This document shows positions 1 to 9,130 of a stretch of 64,000 bases of DNA, piece after piece. Made by a program: the position numbers and the translations under genes. Within the stretch, counting starts at the first letter, position 1. The number at the start of each line of letters is the position of its first letter. The DNA comes from Bacillus sp. OK048. GTDB lineage: Bacteria; Bacillota; Bacilli; Bacillales; Cytobacillaceae. A model generated the notes under the pieces. That model had not been told where the DNA came from, did no database searches, and was given only the letters and a program-made list of their open reading frames with translations. The stretch is from contig NZ_FNHN01000012.1 of the NCBI RefSeq assembly GCF_900103525.1, positions 1 to 64,000 on the forward strand, read 5' to 3'.

Positions 1-5
1 CACGA

Positions 6-46
6 AAAAAGATTAGGGAATGTTCAAAAACATCCCTAATCTTTTT
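6..46. terminator. Bidirectional intrinsic terminator
   Basis: An inverted repeat (arms around GATTAGGGA and TCCCTAATC, one bulged base) is flanked by A-tract and T-tract. It lies downstream of the minus-strand flavin oxidoreductase and can also stop a plus-strand transcript entering from the left. Confidence 0.8.
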
Positions 47-174
47 AATTTTTATTGCGGTAAATTTAGATTGCCTATATTTTCAGCAGTCTCCAAATTT
101 GCCGAGCTTTTTGTTTTTGATACTATTATCTTGAGTGAAGCGACAATTCGGTTTAATGTTTCCTGTAATGATCT

Positions 175-1233
175 TTAATTATCTCCAGTTTCAGCTTCCC
201 ACCTAGCCACTTCTTCACGAACAATCGGTGCTACTTCTTTCCCTAGCAGTTCGATTGACTTCATGACATCTTTATGAGGCATGGTCCCGACTGGGCAGTG
301 TAGCATAAATCGTGTTATTCCCACGTTCTTACGGAGGTTAATGATTTTTTCTGCTACTGTTTTGACGTCTCCGACATACAGGGCTCCTTGTAAACTTCGC
401 GCTGTATCAAAGGTTGACTGATCATATCTTCCCCATCCACGCTCGCGTCCTAATTTATTCATGGCTTGTTGAGTAGAAGGGAAAAATTTCGCAACAGCTT
501 CTTCTGTACTTTCACCAACGAACCCATGTGAATGGGAAGCAACCGGCAGCTTTGAAGCATCATGCCCCGCATGTTCTGCAGCCTTCTTATAAAGTTGGAC
601 GAGTGGTGCAAAATGGTGTGGACTTCCACCAATGATGGCAAGAACAAGTGGTAATCCGAGTAGACCTGCACGGATAATAGAATCTTGACTTCCGCCGCTG
701 CCTATCCAAATTGGCAGTGGATTCTGAACTGGTCTTGGATACACACCACGATTTTGAATAGCAGGTCGATGCCCACCTTTCCAAGTAACTTTCTCGGAGT
801 CCCGTATTTTTAACAGCAACTCAAGTTTCTCCTCGAATAACTGATCATAGTCCTTTAAATCGTAGCCAAACAGTGGAAAAGATTCGATGAAGGAACCTCG
901 ACCTGCCATAATCTCGGCACGCCCATTCGAGATCGCATCGACTGTTGCAAAATCCTGAAAAACTCGAACTGGATCCGCAGAAGACAGGACGGTAACCGCA
1001 CTAGTTAGTCGAATCCGATTTGTCCTGGACGCCGCTGCAGCCAGGACAATTGCAGGAGAAGAGACCGCATAATCTTCTCGATGATGCTCTCCTACACCGT
1101 ATACATCAAGTCCTACTTGATCCGCGAGTACTATTTCCTCAACGACTTCACGGATCCGTTGTGCGTGACTGATCACCTCACCAGTTTTAACATCCGGTGT
1201 TGTTTCCACAAACGTACTTAACCCAATTTCCAC
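175..1233 (-). CDS. LLM-class flavin-dependent oxidoreductase
   Basis: A 352-residue luciferase-like monooxygenase-family protein, a TIM-barrel enzyme that uses reduced flavin to oxidise or reduce small organic substrates in the cytoplasm. Family features visible are the early GEHH segment (about residue 48), the RAEIMAGRGS segment (about 105-114) and the PLPIWIGSGG segment (about 172-181), typical of bacterial luciferase-like proteins annotated from Bacillus. It starts with GTG eight bases after an AGGGGG ribosome site. It stands alone, with a terminator downstream and the cysteine desulfurase upstream on the same strand. The substrate cannot be inferred from sequence. Family assignment is firm, function open. 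Confidence 0.88.
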   Translation of the reverse strand: MEIGLSTFVETTPDVKTGEVISHAQRIREVVEEIVLADQVGLDVYGVGEHHREDYAVSSPAIVLAAAASRTNRIRLTSAVTVLSSADPVRVFQDFATVDAISNGRAEIMAGRGSFIESFPLFGYDLKDYDQLFEEKLELLLKIRDSEKVTWKGGHRPAIQNRGVYPRPVQNPLPIWIGSGGSQDSIIRAGLLGLPLVLAIIGGSPHHFAPLVQLYKKAAEHAGHDASKLPVASHSHGFVGESTEEAVAKFFPSTQQAMNKLGRERGWGRYDQSTFDTARSLQGALYVGDVKTVAEKIINLRKNVGITRFMLHCPVGTMPHKDVMKSIELLGKEVAPIVREEVARWEAETGDN

Positions 1234-1376
1234 TATGTTTTCCCCCTATGTATATCGAACTAAGATAATGTATCTATATCCTTATCTTAAACCTCTATCC
1301 CTAATTCACAAAGGATTTAACCTCCAATTCGCAAATAAGGACCAACTCCATCGACCCTCATTTTCTAGTCATTAAT

Positions 1377-2486
1377 TTAGATACTCGCTTTAAGGCTTTC
1401 TATGACAGTATCTATTTCCTCCTTTGTCGTATACCTTCCTAAACTAAATCGAATTGCACCCATTCCCACCTCTTCAGGCACCTTCATTTCTTTTAATACA
1501 GGTGATAATTCAATGCTGCCAGCATGGCATGCAGAGCCTGTGGAGGCTGCTAGATGCGGGATTTTATCTAATAAATCTTGACCTATCCTCCTGACAAAAC
1601 TCACATTCAAGGTATTCGGTAAACGATCTTCCGGATGCCCATTTAAGACAACCATTTCACCAAATTCATTTTTTAATTGATTCCAAAAATAGTCTGTTAA
1701 CTCCTTTATTTTTTCTAATGGAGTCCCAGCGATTTCACATGCCTTTCCTAACCCAACTGCCAGTAACGTATTTTCCGTCCCTGCTCGCATCCCCTTTTCA
1801 TGCCCTGCTCCATGAATAAGTGGTTCAAGTTCTACTCCATCACGAATGAAAAGGGCGCCAATTCCTTTCGGAGCATAAAGTTTATGACCAGCTATGGTTA
1901 ACATATCTACTTTTAGCTCATTCACATTGACTGGTACTTTCCCAATTGACTGTGAAGCATCCGTATGAAATACAATTCCATACCGATCAGCAATTTCCCC
2001 AATTTCGTTGATTGGCTGTAAGGTACCAGTTTCATTATTTGAATGCATGATCGTAATGAGAATCGTTTCTTTTGTAATTGCTTTTTCTATTTCCGAAGGT
2101 GATACCCTCCCAAATGGATCAACGCCAACATACGTTACCTTCGCTCCAACCTTTTCAAGGAACTTACATGGGTTGATTATTGCCGGATGTTCAATTTTAG
2201 AGGTAATAATGTGTTTACCTCTATGCTGGTTTTTAAAAAAGAAACCTTTTAATGCCAAGTTATTCGCTTCACTTCCACCAGAGGTAAACGTTATTTCACT
2301 TGGAGAACAGGCAATTATCTCTGCAACCTGTTTTCTTGCGTTATGTAGTAGTTCTTTTACTGGTCTTCCAGCCCAATGGAGTGCTGATGGATTCCCATAG
2401 AAATCATTCAGTAGCGGCTGCATGGTGTCTACCACTTCAGGTGCCAATGGCGTACTAGCGTTGTAATCAAAATAAACTTTTTTCAT
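1377..2486 (-). CDS. Cysteine desulfurase (NifS/IscS family)
   Basis: A 369-residue PLP enzyme that removes sulfur from cysteine as a persulfide for Fe-S clusters or thiolated tRNA. The PLP-binding lysine is K202 in the AGHKLYAPKG motif. The catalytic cysteine is C320 in STGSACHAG, on the short loop typical of NifS/IscS class I enzymes. Length matches Bacillus NifS/YrvO-like paralogs. ATG follows a GAGAGGAAG ribosome site. Neither iscU/sufU nor mnmA/thiI is adjacent, so its sulfur acceptor cannot be read from context; the next gene upstream is a 51-residue unknown protein. Family certain, the particular paralog not. Confidence 0.92.
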   Translation of the reverse strand: MKKVYFDYNASTPLAPEVVDTMQPLLNDFYGNPSALHWAGRPVKELLHNARKQVAEIIACSPSEITFTSGGSEANNLALKGFFFKNQHRGKHIITSKIEHPAIINPCKFLEKVGAKVTYVGVDPFGRVSPSEIEKAITKETILITIMHSNNETGTLQPINEIGEIADRYGIVFHTDASQSIGKVPVNVNELKVDMLTIAGHKLYAPKGIGALFIRDGVELEPLIHGAGHEKGMRAGTENTLLAVGLGKACEIAGTPLEKIKELTDYFWNQLKNEFGEMVVLNGHPEDRLPNTLNVSFVRRIGQDLLDKIPHLAASTGSACHAGSIELSPVLKEMKVPEEVGMGAIRFSLGRYTTKEEIDTVIESLKASI

Positions 2487-2574
2487 CAGGCTCTTCCTCT
2501 CCCAACTATATCTCTAGGATAATAGTATCAAAATTGCCTTTAAAATGTTACTAATACTGCTTCTAAGCCAATCG

Positions 2575-2730
2575 TTAGGTTCGATTGGCAGTCATATCGT
2601 CATATGGCAGGATTAGCTTTTCCACTCGATCATAGTTCATCGTACTGATTTCTTTCATTAGTCTTGGAATTGCTTTTTCAGGATAGCCATATTCACGAAG
2701 CAGCTTTTCCATTTTTTCAAACTTGTCCAT
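2575..2730 (-). CDS. Small hypothetical protein (51 aa)
   Basis: A short charged protein (begins MDKFEKMEKLLREYGYPEK), helix-rich, with no signal or membrane segment. ATG is preceded by GGGGGTAATAGG, a usable though short-spaced ribosome site. It lies upstream of and in the same direction as the cysteine desulfurase with an 88-base gap. I do not recognise the family. The clean reading frame and charged composition suggest a real gene, but coding status is only moderately supported. Confidence 0.5.
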   Translation of the reverse strand: MDKFEKMEKLLREYGYPEKAIPRLMKEISTMNYDRVEKLILPYDDMTANRT

Positions 2731-2882
2731 CCTATTACCCCCTATTGCTCGTTATCACATTTACTTTCCCCTAAACAACAGAAGAATGATATGGAAATAT
2801 CTTTCAGGCTAATTTTTTCCCAGCATTCACCGAATAATCCAACCTTTATTACATAACCTATTGCTGTTTGGAGGTGAAATAT

Positions 2883-3077
2883 ATGTCTAATAAAAATCAA
2901 AATAGTAAAAGTGTTGCAGACGGGATTAAAGAAACAGCTGGAGCAGCCTTCCATACTCTTCATAGTGCCTTAGAAACAACTGAAAATGTCGCTATGAATA
3001 CGGTTGATGCCGCTAAAAACGTTGTAAATAATGTAACTCGCAATGGAAACGAAAAGGGCCAACGAAATCATGATTAA
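2883..3077 (+). CDS. Small helical hypothetical protein (64 aa)
   Basis: A 64-residue soluble protein with long amphipathic Ala/Val/Asn-rich helical stretches and a basic tail, resembling small YtxH- or apolipophorin-like stress proteins only in general character. ATG 2883 is chosen because GGAGGTG lies six bases before it; an upstream in-frame TTG at 2868 would overlap that ribosome site. A strong bidirectional terminator follows at once, so it is a monocistronic gene. Function unknown. Confidence 0.7.
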   Translation: MSNKNQNSKSVADGIKETAGAAFHTLHSALETTENVAMNTVDAAKNVVNNVTRNGNEKGQRNHD

Positions 3078-3111
3078 AGAATAAGACGCTATTAAACAGT
3101 CGTTATATTTC

Positions 3112-3154
3112 ATAGTAAAAAAACCCCTTTGATATAAAGGGATTTTTTTACTAT
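3112..3154. terminator. Bidirectional intrinsic terminator
   Basis: A near-perfect palindrome with arms ATAGTAAAAAAACCCCTTT and its complement around a GATAT loop. It separates the converging 64-aa gene (plus) and the DUF2187 gene (minus). Confidence 0.85.
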
Positions 3155-3165
3155 GGATAGTTATT

Positions 3166-3342
3166 TTATTTCATTATTTTATAATTCTTATGGTTAACAA
3201 TCGTTATAAGTGGTTCATCTTTATCCTTTGAAACACCATACTGGACCATAACAGAATTTTCTCTAATACCTGTAACGACACCTTCTAAAGAATCCCCTTC
3301 ACGTTTAAAGGAAATCTTATCACCAATTTGTGCGTTAGCCAT
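3166..3342 (-). CDS. DUF2187 family protein (YkvS/YodN-like)
   Basis: A 58-residue protein beginning MANAQIGDKISFKREG, with the pattern of small beta-rich DUF2187 proteins of Bacillus: a GDxIxF opening, a GxVTGIRENSVMVQY core and an ITIVNHKNYK ending. DUF2187 proteins are predicted small beta-barrels of unknown role. The start ATG has a GAGGTGATAG ribosome site. It ends just before the shared terminator and lies downstream of the germinant-receptor operon with a gap of about 70 bases. Family call by motif memory, function unknown. Confidence 0.75.
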   Translation of the reverse strand: MANAQIGDKISFKREGDSLEGVVTGIRENSVMVQYGVSKDKDEPLITIVNHKNYKIMK

Positions 3343-3414
3343 TCTATCACCTCGATTTTAAATTTTCCATAATTACCTTAATTAATACTTTATAAAGCTT
3401 GAACAATCCGGTTT

Positions 3415-3576
3415 TCACTGTCTTAGGATTGAGAAAAACGGAAGGACAATAATTGAAAGGGTTAGAAAAAAAACGGCTGCTGCACTCATTTTTTTTCTGC
3501 CCTTCCAAAGGATGACACCGAATCCAAAAGTATACACCGCTATTATGATTAGCGCAAGGATGATTACTATTTTCAA
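3415..3576 (-). CDS. Small membrane protein at the end of the ger operon
   Basis: A 53-residue protein with two hydrophobic segments (about 3-23 and 32-49) separated by a basic loop WKGRKKM, so it is probably a two-span hairpin in the membrane. It starts with TTG immediately after the gerC stop codon and uses GGGGGATTAG inside the end of gerC as its ribosome site, so it should be translated with the receptor operon. Small membrane proteins have been found with some GerA-family receptors (GerD/2Tm 'D subunits'); the two-span topology fits that idea, but this is inference. Confidence 0.65.
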   Translation of the reverse strand: MKIVIILALIIIAVYTFGFGVILWKGRKKMSAAAVFFLTLSIIVLPFFSILRQ

Positions 3577-3577
3577 C

Positions 3578-4825
3578 CTAATCCCCCATCTTCAAAGGTT
3601 TTCTTACTTGTTTTCCATAATCAACTATTTCTATTTCTGGTATTACATGAATATCTGCTTTAAGATACGATTTTGCCCAATTAAATTTTTTATATTCCTG
3701 AACAGTTCCAAAATATTTACGAGCAGAGATAGATAAAGAGTATGGGACACCCTTTAATTCAGTTTGTGTTTTTTTAAAAAAATCTTCGTTTATTGTTCTG
3801 TAATCTTCCCTAACTTTTTCTTTTAAAATTTGTTGATTTTTTTTCACTGCAAAGTTGACCATCGATGGGTTTGACAAGATTTCATATTGTAATGGTACGG
3901 TAATAAAAATCTTTGGCCTGGCACCCTTTACATTCATTTCCACTTTATTATTACCTATTTTAAACATTCTTGCCGACATCTGTTTGTCACTGCCTGGAAA
4001 TGGATTAGGTATATCCACCAATATATCTTTTATATTGGTTGAATCATCAAGAATATTGACAGTACGTGTTTCTTCACCGGTTAGCTTATCTATCATCTTT
4101 CCATTCCTAAAGACCGCTGACCCCATAAATTGTGTATCATCAAGCTCTCCTGTTGCACCCACTTGCCCTGCTATGTATTCATCCTCTTTTTTATATTCGG
4201 GATTCTTTTGCCTTATGGCTGTTGTATACATTGCCAAAAAAAGGTCTGTCCCTCTTTCTATTGTTTTAAAAAAACGAAGGAGAGTCGAATCAGGAATAAG
4301 CCCATTTTCGATTCCGTGTTCGACCATGAATTGATAATATTTGTGTGGTCTTGTTTCCATTTTTGGTCGATTTTTCAGAAAATACTCACTTGCCTTTTCC
4401 TTCGATACCGCTAGATAGCTATTCAAACGAATTTCTTTATCTTTTAGAGTGTCATAAATGGTTTTAATAAATTCCTTATCACTTGCATATTCCTCGGAAA
4501 CAACAATAATTTTTAACAGTTCATAACTAATACTTCTTGAGATAATTGCATTGGCTGTAGCCTTTGCTGCAATGAAATCATTGGCTTCAAACGTGATGAT
4601 TTCCCTGGGCTTCTCGGTAGACCCACCACCGCCTTGCATGCTCCCTACTTCTGGATTGGCAAGTAGCATGGTGACGTTGATATTCCCTTTATGTTTGGAA
4701 GCATCAATGCCTAGCCCGATTACATAGGCTTTAGCTTCAAGCTCTTTTCGATCCCAACAGCCTGATAATAAGCAAACCATGATGATTAATATCAATAATT
4801 TACATACTGTTTCTGTTTTTTGCAT
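3578..4825 (-). CDS. gerC: Germinant receptor C subunit (GerAC family lipoprotein)
   Basis: A 415-residue Ger(x)C-family protein. A lipoprotein signal peptide ends in LLSGC with the lipidated cysteine at residue 23, followed by WDRKELE, the usual start of mature GerAC proteins. The mature part lies outside the inner spore membrane as the C subunit of a nutrient germinant receptor. AAAGGAG lies upstream of ATG, inside the end of the B-subunit gene; the two genes overlap by 26 bases, implying coupled translation. Last large gene of the gerA-gerB-gerC order. Which nutrient the receptor recognises cannot be read here. Confidence 0.95.
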   Translation of the reverse strand: MQKTETVCKLLILIIMVCLLSGCWDRKELEAKAYVIGLGIDASKHKGNINVTMLLANPEVGSMQGGGGSTEKPREIITFEANDFIAAKATANAIISRSISYELLKIIVVSEEYASDKEFIKTIYDTLKDKEIRLNSYLAVSKEKASEYFLKNRPKMETRPHKYYQFMVEHGIENGLIPDSTLLRFFKTIERGTDLFLAMYTTAIRQKNPEYKKEDEYIAGQVGATGELDDTQFMGSAVFRNGKMIDKLTGEETRTVNILDDSTNIKDILVDIPNPFPGSDKQMSARMFKIGNNKVEMNVKGARPKIFITVPLQYEILSNPSMVNFAVKKNQQILKEKVREDYRTINEDFFKKTQTELKGVPYSLSISARKYFGTVQEYKKFNWAKSYLKADIHVIPEIEIVDYGKQVRKPLKMGD

Positions 4826-5903
4826 GCTTAAATTCTCCTTTTACCAGTGCAACCAACCATAAAAGTAGTGAAATGACAAAAAACATAGGACCCGCTATAT
4901 TTGTTATGGACTGTTTAAATATAAAAGCAACCTCAAGTGGATTTTCCGGAATACTACCGATTAATAAATAAATCGTCGCAAGAGCTGGAATTAAGAATTC
5001 AAGTTCATTTATTTTGAAGATATGAGCAAACATTAGCGCATTTAGATATAAAAAAACGGCAAAACGAACAAATATTGCCAGAATCCATATCACAAAAAAG
5101 AATATTTCTATGTTTGGCAGATAGGTTCCGAGGGAAAGAAAACCTATGGATGTATGGAATGGATATCCAATTCCTCTCAAAGATGTATCAAACATACAAA
5201 TAAAACTGATTATGGCCACACTAATTTGGAAGCTGACGAAAGCTAATGCATACCAGGTGGATTTTCGAAACTCTGTCGTTGAGTTCATATTTGGTATGAG
5301 CATGGTAAGCAGAAAAAACTCTGCAAAAAGTGTTATTTTTAGAATGCTTTGCTTTAAAATCACAAGCTTTCCAGGACCCCAAATCGGAAATATTGCTTGA
5401 ATCGTGCTATGCTGAGTACTTAATATTAATGCGAGAAATAAGGATAATAGCGTATAGTAAACGATTAGATAACCAACCGATCCGATATTTTGAATTCCTT
5501 TTTTCGCTCCATATGCACTAATAACCATTAAAACAGCGTATATGATAAGATTAGGAGTTGTTGTGAAATAAAAGGATCGTATAATATTTGTATAATTTCT
5601 AGAATCAAACGAAATGGCGAAAGAACTGATGAGAAATATTACAAGGCAAATAAAGAAGCCTAAATACCTTCCGAGTAATTGTTGGATAACGGAAAACAAG
5701 TTTTCCCCTTGAAATAGCTCCATCGTTTTTAATAATAAAAAGATTCCAACAAAGAAAATAACTGCAGAAAGAAGGGGAACCATCCACGCAGCATTTTGTA
5801 CATTACTGTACAGAAGCGCTGGGTTACTATCCGTTGCTTTTGCCCCTACCATTATAATAGCAATGGCCATATATTCACGCATACCAAGTTTTCTAGATTC
5901 CAT
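4800..5903 (-). CDS. gerB: Germinant receptor B subunit (GerAB family transporter-like)
   Basis: A 367-residue polytopic membrane protein with about ten hydrophobic segments, belonging to the GerAB/spore-permease branch of the amino acid/polyamine/organocation superfamily. In studied spores this subunit carries the germinant-binding pocket. It begins MESRKLGMREYMAIAI with the conserved early helix and ends in a basic tail overlapping the start of the C subunit. It starts six bases after the A-subunit stop. Family and role are firm; ligand unknown. Confidence 0.95.
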   Translation of the reverse strand: MESRKLGMREYMAIAIIMVGAKATDSNPALLYSNVQNAAWMVPLLSAVIFFVGIFLLLKTMELFQGENLFSVIQQLLGRYLGFFICLVIFLISSFAISFDSRNYTNIIRSFYFTTTPNLIIYAVLMVISAYGAKKGIQNIGSVGYLIVYYTLLSLFLALILSTQHSTIQAIFPIWGPGKLVILKQSILKITLFAEFFLLTMLIPNMNSTTEFRKSTWYALAFVSFQISVAIISFICMFDTSLRGIGYPFHTSIGFLSLGTYLPNIEIFFFVIWILAIFVRFAVFLYLNALMFAHIFKINELEFLIPALATIYLLIGSIPENPLEVAFIFKQSITNIAGPMFFVISLLLWLVALVKGEFKHAKNRNSM

Positions 5904-5909
5904 ATGAGC

Positions 5910-7451
5910 TTATCCCTTTCTTTGTTTGACCATATCCTTTGGTTTTAAATATCCTGGCCTAAACTTTTCCTTTATTGGGATATGACGAATAAGTAGGTCC
6001 TTTGAAGATGCGAAATGTGGTGTCATCGGCGCAAAGTAAGGAATTCCATAAGATTTTAACGAAACTAAATAAAAAAGGCCTACCGTAAATAATGCCATAA
6101 CCCCATAAATGCCGAAAAAACCTGCTGAAAAAACAAACAAAAATCGACTTATACGAATGGCAAAATTCATGCTCCCATCAATAATAATAAAAGAGCTTAA
6201 GCCACTTAAGGCAATAACGATGATGACAATTGGACTAATGATATTTGCTTGAACTGCAGCCTGCCCCAAAATTAATGCCCCAACAATTCCAATCGTTGGA
6301 CCAATAGGCGATGGAACGCGTAAACCAGCTTCTCGTATAAGTTCAAAGCCAATTTCCATCATTAAAATCTCAATGATCGACGGAAAAGGTACTCGTTCCC
6401 TGGAACCAGCCATGGCCATTAATAAATCGGGCGGAATCATCCCTACATGATAGTTAGTGATGGCAATATAAAAAGGTGAGGCAAACATCGCGATAAACAA
6501 AGCAAAAAATCTCAATAATCGGATGAAATTTCCATATGGTGTCCGCAAATAGTGATCTTCAGGTGAATGCATAAGTGCCCAAAAGGTTGTTGGAAGAATA
6601 AGACAACTTGGTGAATTTGACATTAATAATACAATGTGGCCTTCTTCAATGAAAGCAGCAGCTCGATCTGGACGTTCCGTATATAACATTGTTGGAAATA
6701 TGGACCTTGGATGTTCTTCTAGATATTGTTCCAATATACTTAAATCGATAATCTTATCACTATTAAACGAAGCCAACTTATCTTTTATTGTTAGAAGCAG
6801 CTCATCATTTACTAAATCTTTTTCATAAACTAAGAACACACTGTTTTTTGAACGCTTTGTAATGACCTTCGATTCAACAATTAGATTTTCATTTTTAATC
6901 TTTTTACGGATTAAGGCAATATTATCAACCACGTTTTCGTTAAAAGCTTCTTTTGCACCCTTTACAATTACTTCATTATCAGATTTTTCAATTGACCGGC
7001 CATGAATTTTGGTCGTTTCGAATAAATAGCATTCAGAATCGCCTTCCACAAAAAGTGCGGTGATTCCACCCGAAATAAAATCAGTAATTTCCCCAATATT
7101 AGTGGCCATCTTTGCAATTGGAAAGGAAACAATATCTTGAATCTTTGTTGAACTTTGCTCGTTTCCTAAGAGTTTTTCCATGATGCTTTCTTTTATGTGC
7201 TCTAGGTCAACCATTGTACCGACGAAAATGATGAAGGCACGGCGATTTAGTGAACGGATAGTAAACTCACGTACCATAATGTCCGTGTTTAGAGGGACAC
7301 TAAAAATTGACTTAAATGTTGCTAAATTCTGATCAAGACGTGAGCTTATATCTTGTTTTTTTAATTCAATAGCCTCAGTATTGGATTGTTCCTTAAATTC
7401 TGGTTCAGAGTTAAGGTTTTTAAACAAAGACTTGGTGATTTTTTTTCGCAT
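5910..7451 (-). CDS. gerA: Germinant receptor A subunit (GerAA family)
   Basis: A 513-residue GerA-family protein. The hydrophilic N-terminal half (to about 300) includes the conserved segments ITDFISGGITALFVEG and the later EHPRSIFPTMLYTERPDRAAAFIEEGH. Then come about five transmembrane spans with the family segments PFYIAITNYHVGMIPPDLL and GFELIREAGLRVPSPIGP. GerAA subunits oligomerise into the ion channel of the germinant receptor. A GGGAGGGG ribosome site precedes ATG. It is the first gene of the operon and is transcribed divergently from a small ORF and the EamA transporter. The promoter should lie at 7452-7503; sporulation receptors normally use sigma-G, but I could not place a convincing box. 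Confidence 0.95.
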   Translation of the reverse strand: MRKKITKSLFKNLNSEPEFKEQSNTEAIELKKQDISSRLDQNLATFKSIFSVPLNTDIMVREFTIRSLNRRAFIIFVGTMVDLEHIKESIMEKLLGNEQSSTKIQDIVSFPIAKMATNIGEITDFISGGITALFVEGDSECYLFETTKIHGRSIEKSDNEVIVKGAKEAFNENVVDNIALIRKKIKNENLIVESKVITKRSKNSVFLVYEKDLVNDELLLTIKDKLASFNSDKIIDLSILEQYLEEHPRSIFPTMLYTERPDRAAAFIEEGHIVLLMSNSPSCLILPTTFWALMHSPEDHYLRTPYGNFIRLLRFFALFIAMFASPFYIAITNYHVGMIPPDLLMAMAGSRERVPFPSIIEILMMEIGFELIREAGLRVPSPIGPTIGIVGALILGQAAVQANIISPIVIIVIALSGLSSFIIIDGSMNFAIRISRFLFVFSAGFFGIYGVMALFTVGLFYLVSLKSYGIPYFAPMTPHFASSKDLLIRHIPIKEKFRPGYLKPKDMVKQRKG

Positions 7452-7503
7452 TCTTTACCCCTCCCAGTTTTTATATCGTTATCTATTAATAGGAGTTTTA
7501 TGT

Positions 7504-7635
7504 ATGAGTCGTAGCTACCAAAAAAATATATATAACGCCATTGAGAACCACTTGGATGAAATTAATATTTCGCAAATCGAAAAAAATGGTAAAATACAAG
7601 ATAATAAAATATTATTAAATAGGGGATTGAAATGA
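7504..7635 (+). CDS. Possible small protein coupled to the EamA gene (43 aa)
   Basis: A short polar ORF beginning MSRSYQKNIYNAIENHLDE. AGGAG sits eight bases before ATG, and the ORF ends in an ATGA overlap with the start codon of the downstream transporter. Good ribosome site and overlap argue for translation, perhaps as a coupling leader; lack of a recognised family argues for caution. Confidence 0.4.
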   Translation: MSRSYQKNIYNAIENHLDEINISQIEKNGKIQDNKILLNRGLK

Positions 7636-8561
7636 AAAAGAAATGGATCATTTATGGAATGTTGTTTTTCGCAACGGCCACTTGGGGTAGTGCCTTTATT
7701 GCAGGTAAAATCGCCGTACAAAGTTTTGAACCAGCTACAGTAGCTTTTTTACGTTTTCTAGGCGCTGCGGTCCTATTGTTTCCGCTTATGTCAATCATGG
7801 AAAAAAATCGAAAGAAACCTACATTTAAGGATTATGGATTATTTACAGTTTTAGGCTTAACTGGTATTGCGCTCTATAATATTTGTTTTTTTATCGCAAC
7901 GAAACAAGCACCAGTGATTAAAAGTTCTTTATTTATTGCTTCAAACCCAGTTTTGATTGTCCTGTTATCAGGTTTATTTTTAAAAGAGAAAATAACAAAG
8001 AATCATATAATAGGCATGGTGATCGCTCTTACAGGTGCTGCCTTTATTATTACCGATGGTCACATTTTCACCTTGTTCAAACTTGGCTTTGAAACGATTG
8101 ATTTTGTTTTACTTGGAGCTGTAATTAGCTGGGCATTGTACAGTGTGGTAGGAAAAGTGGTCTTAAAAAAATATAGTGCTGTGGAATCAACCACCTACGC
8201 CGTTGCTTTTGGAACGGTATTTTTAGCACCATTTGCATTTGCAGAAACCTCGTGGCAGGATATTACCCAAGCTACTTTTTCTACCTGGATCGCAATTGCC
8301 CATATGAGCATTCTTGTGACCGTTGTTTCCTTTATTATGTACTATTATGGGATCAAAGAGGTTGGTGCTGCAAAAGCATCTATTTTTATTAATGTTATGC
8401 CTGTATCGGCAGTAATAATGGCAACCATCTATTTAGGGGAAACTTTCAATTGGGCTCACGGTGTTGGAGCGGCGTTAGTATTATCAGGAGTATATATTGG
8501 AACTAATACGAGGTTATTTAAGAGGAAAATACCTGCTGTTCCTATTGCTGAAACTCATTGA
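7632..8561 (+). CDS. DMT superfamily transporter (two EamA domains)
   Basis: A 309-residue membrane protein with about ten hydrophobic spans arranged as two EamA repeats: the first begins FFATATWGSAFIAGK (about 12-26), the second LGAVISWALYSVVGK (about 157-171). Members of the drug/metabolite transporter superfamily export amino acids, metabolites or drugs across the cytoplasmic membrane. ATG follows AGGGGA and overlaps the stop of the small ORF before it. The C-terminus is short and basic. A terminator hairpin lies about 90 bases downstream. Substrate not predictable. Confidence 0.88.
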   Translation: MKKKWIIYGMLFFATATWGSAFIAGKIAVQSFEPATVAFLRFLGAAVLLFPLMSIMEKNRKKPTFKDYGLFTVLGLTGIALYNICFFIATKQAPVIKSSLFIASNPVLIVLLSGLFLKEKITKNHIIGMVIALTGAAFIITDGHIFTLFKLGFETIDFVLLGAVISWALYSVVGKVVLKKYSAVESTTYAVAFGTVFLAPFAFAETSWQDITQATFSTWIAIAHMSILVTVVSFIMYYYGIKEVGAAKASIFINVMPVSAVIMATIYLGETFNWAHGVGAALVLSGVYIGTNTRLFKRKIPAVPIAETH

Positions 8562-8653
8562 AAACTTTTTTATAAAAAGAGTAGGGATTGCAATAAATGT
8601 GTACTATACTGTTTCTACCATTTGCTTTACGTTTTACGTTTTTCAAGTACCCG

Positions 8654-8683
8654 CCCTGCGCCAATAATGGTGCAGGGTTTTTT
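8654..8683 (+). terminator. Intrinsic terminator after the EamA transporter
   Basis: CCCTGC paired with GCAGGG around a short loop, followed by TTTTTT. Confidence 0.8.
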
Positions 8684-8716
8684 GCGCGCTCTTTATTACA
8701 AAAATTAAATTTATAG

Positions 8717-8747
8717 ACAAAAAAAAGACTCTACAAGAGAGTCTTTT
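8717..8747 (-). terminator. Intrinsic terminator of the cold-shock gene
   Basis: On the minus strand AAAAGACTCT and AGAGTCTTTT arms are followed by an uninterrupted T-run. Confidence 0.85.
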
Positions 8748-8765
8748 CATATATGTCGTTTCAAA

Positions 8766-8966
8766 TTAAGCTTTACGAACGTTAGTAGCTTGTGGTCCAC
8801 GTTGACCTTGTTCTACTTCAAAAGTAACTGCTTGACCTTCGTCTAAAGTTTTGAAACCTTCGCTTTGGATAGCTGAGAAGTGTACGAATACATCGTCTCC
8901 TGCTTCTCTTTCGATGAATCCGAAGCCTTTTTCTGCATTAAACCATTTCACTTTACCTTGTTCCAT
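8766..8966 (-). CDS. csp: Cold-shock protein (CspA/CspB family)
   Basis: A 66-residue single cold-shock domain that binds single-stranded RNA/DNA and melts RNA secondary structure. RNP1 KGFGFIER and RNP2 VFVHFSAI are both intact; the protein begins [17 protein letters not shown] 8966 is chosen because GAGGAGG lies just before it; a longer in-frame reading to 8996 runs through that ribosome site. Upstream, 9000-9120 is AT-rich and gene-free, consistent with the long 5' leader usual for csp mRNAs, though I cannot fold it here. The terminator is immediately downstream. Paralogs (cspB, cspC, cspD) cannot be told apart. Confidence 0.95.
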   Translation of the reverse strand: MEQGKVKWFNAEKGFGFIEREAGDDVFVHFSAIQSEGFKTLDEGQAVTFEVEQGQRGPQATNVRKA

Positions 8967-9130
8967 TTTTGTTTCCTCCTCGTGTGCTTTGCACACATTG
9001 TGTTACTATCCTTGCTCAGTTCTTTAGACGTAAAGTTGTAAACTTTTTAATCAAACTGACTGACAAAAATAATTCTCCTTTACTATATCAGAGATATTAA
9101 ATTAATGCAAATGAATATGGGGAATTTTTT

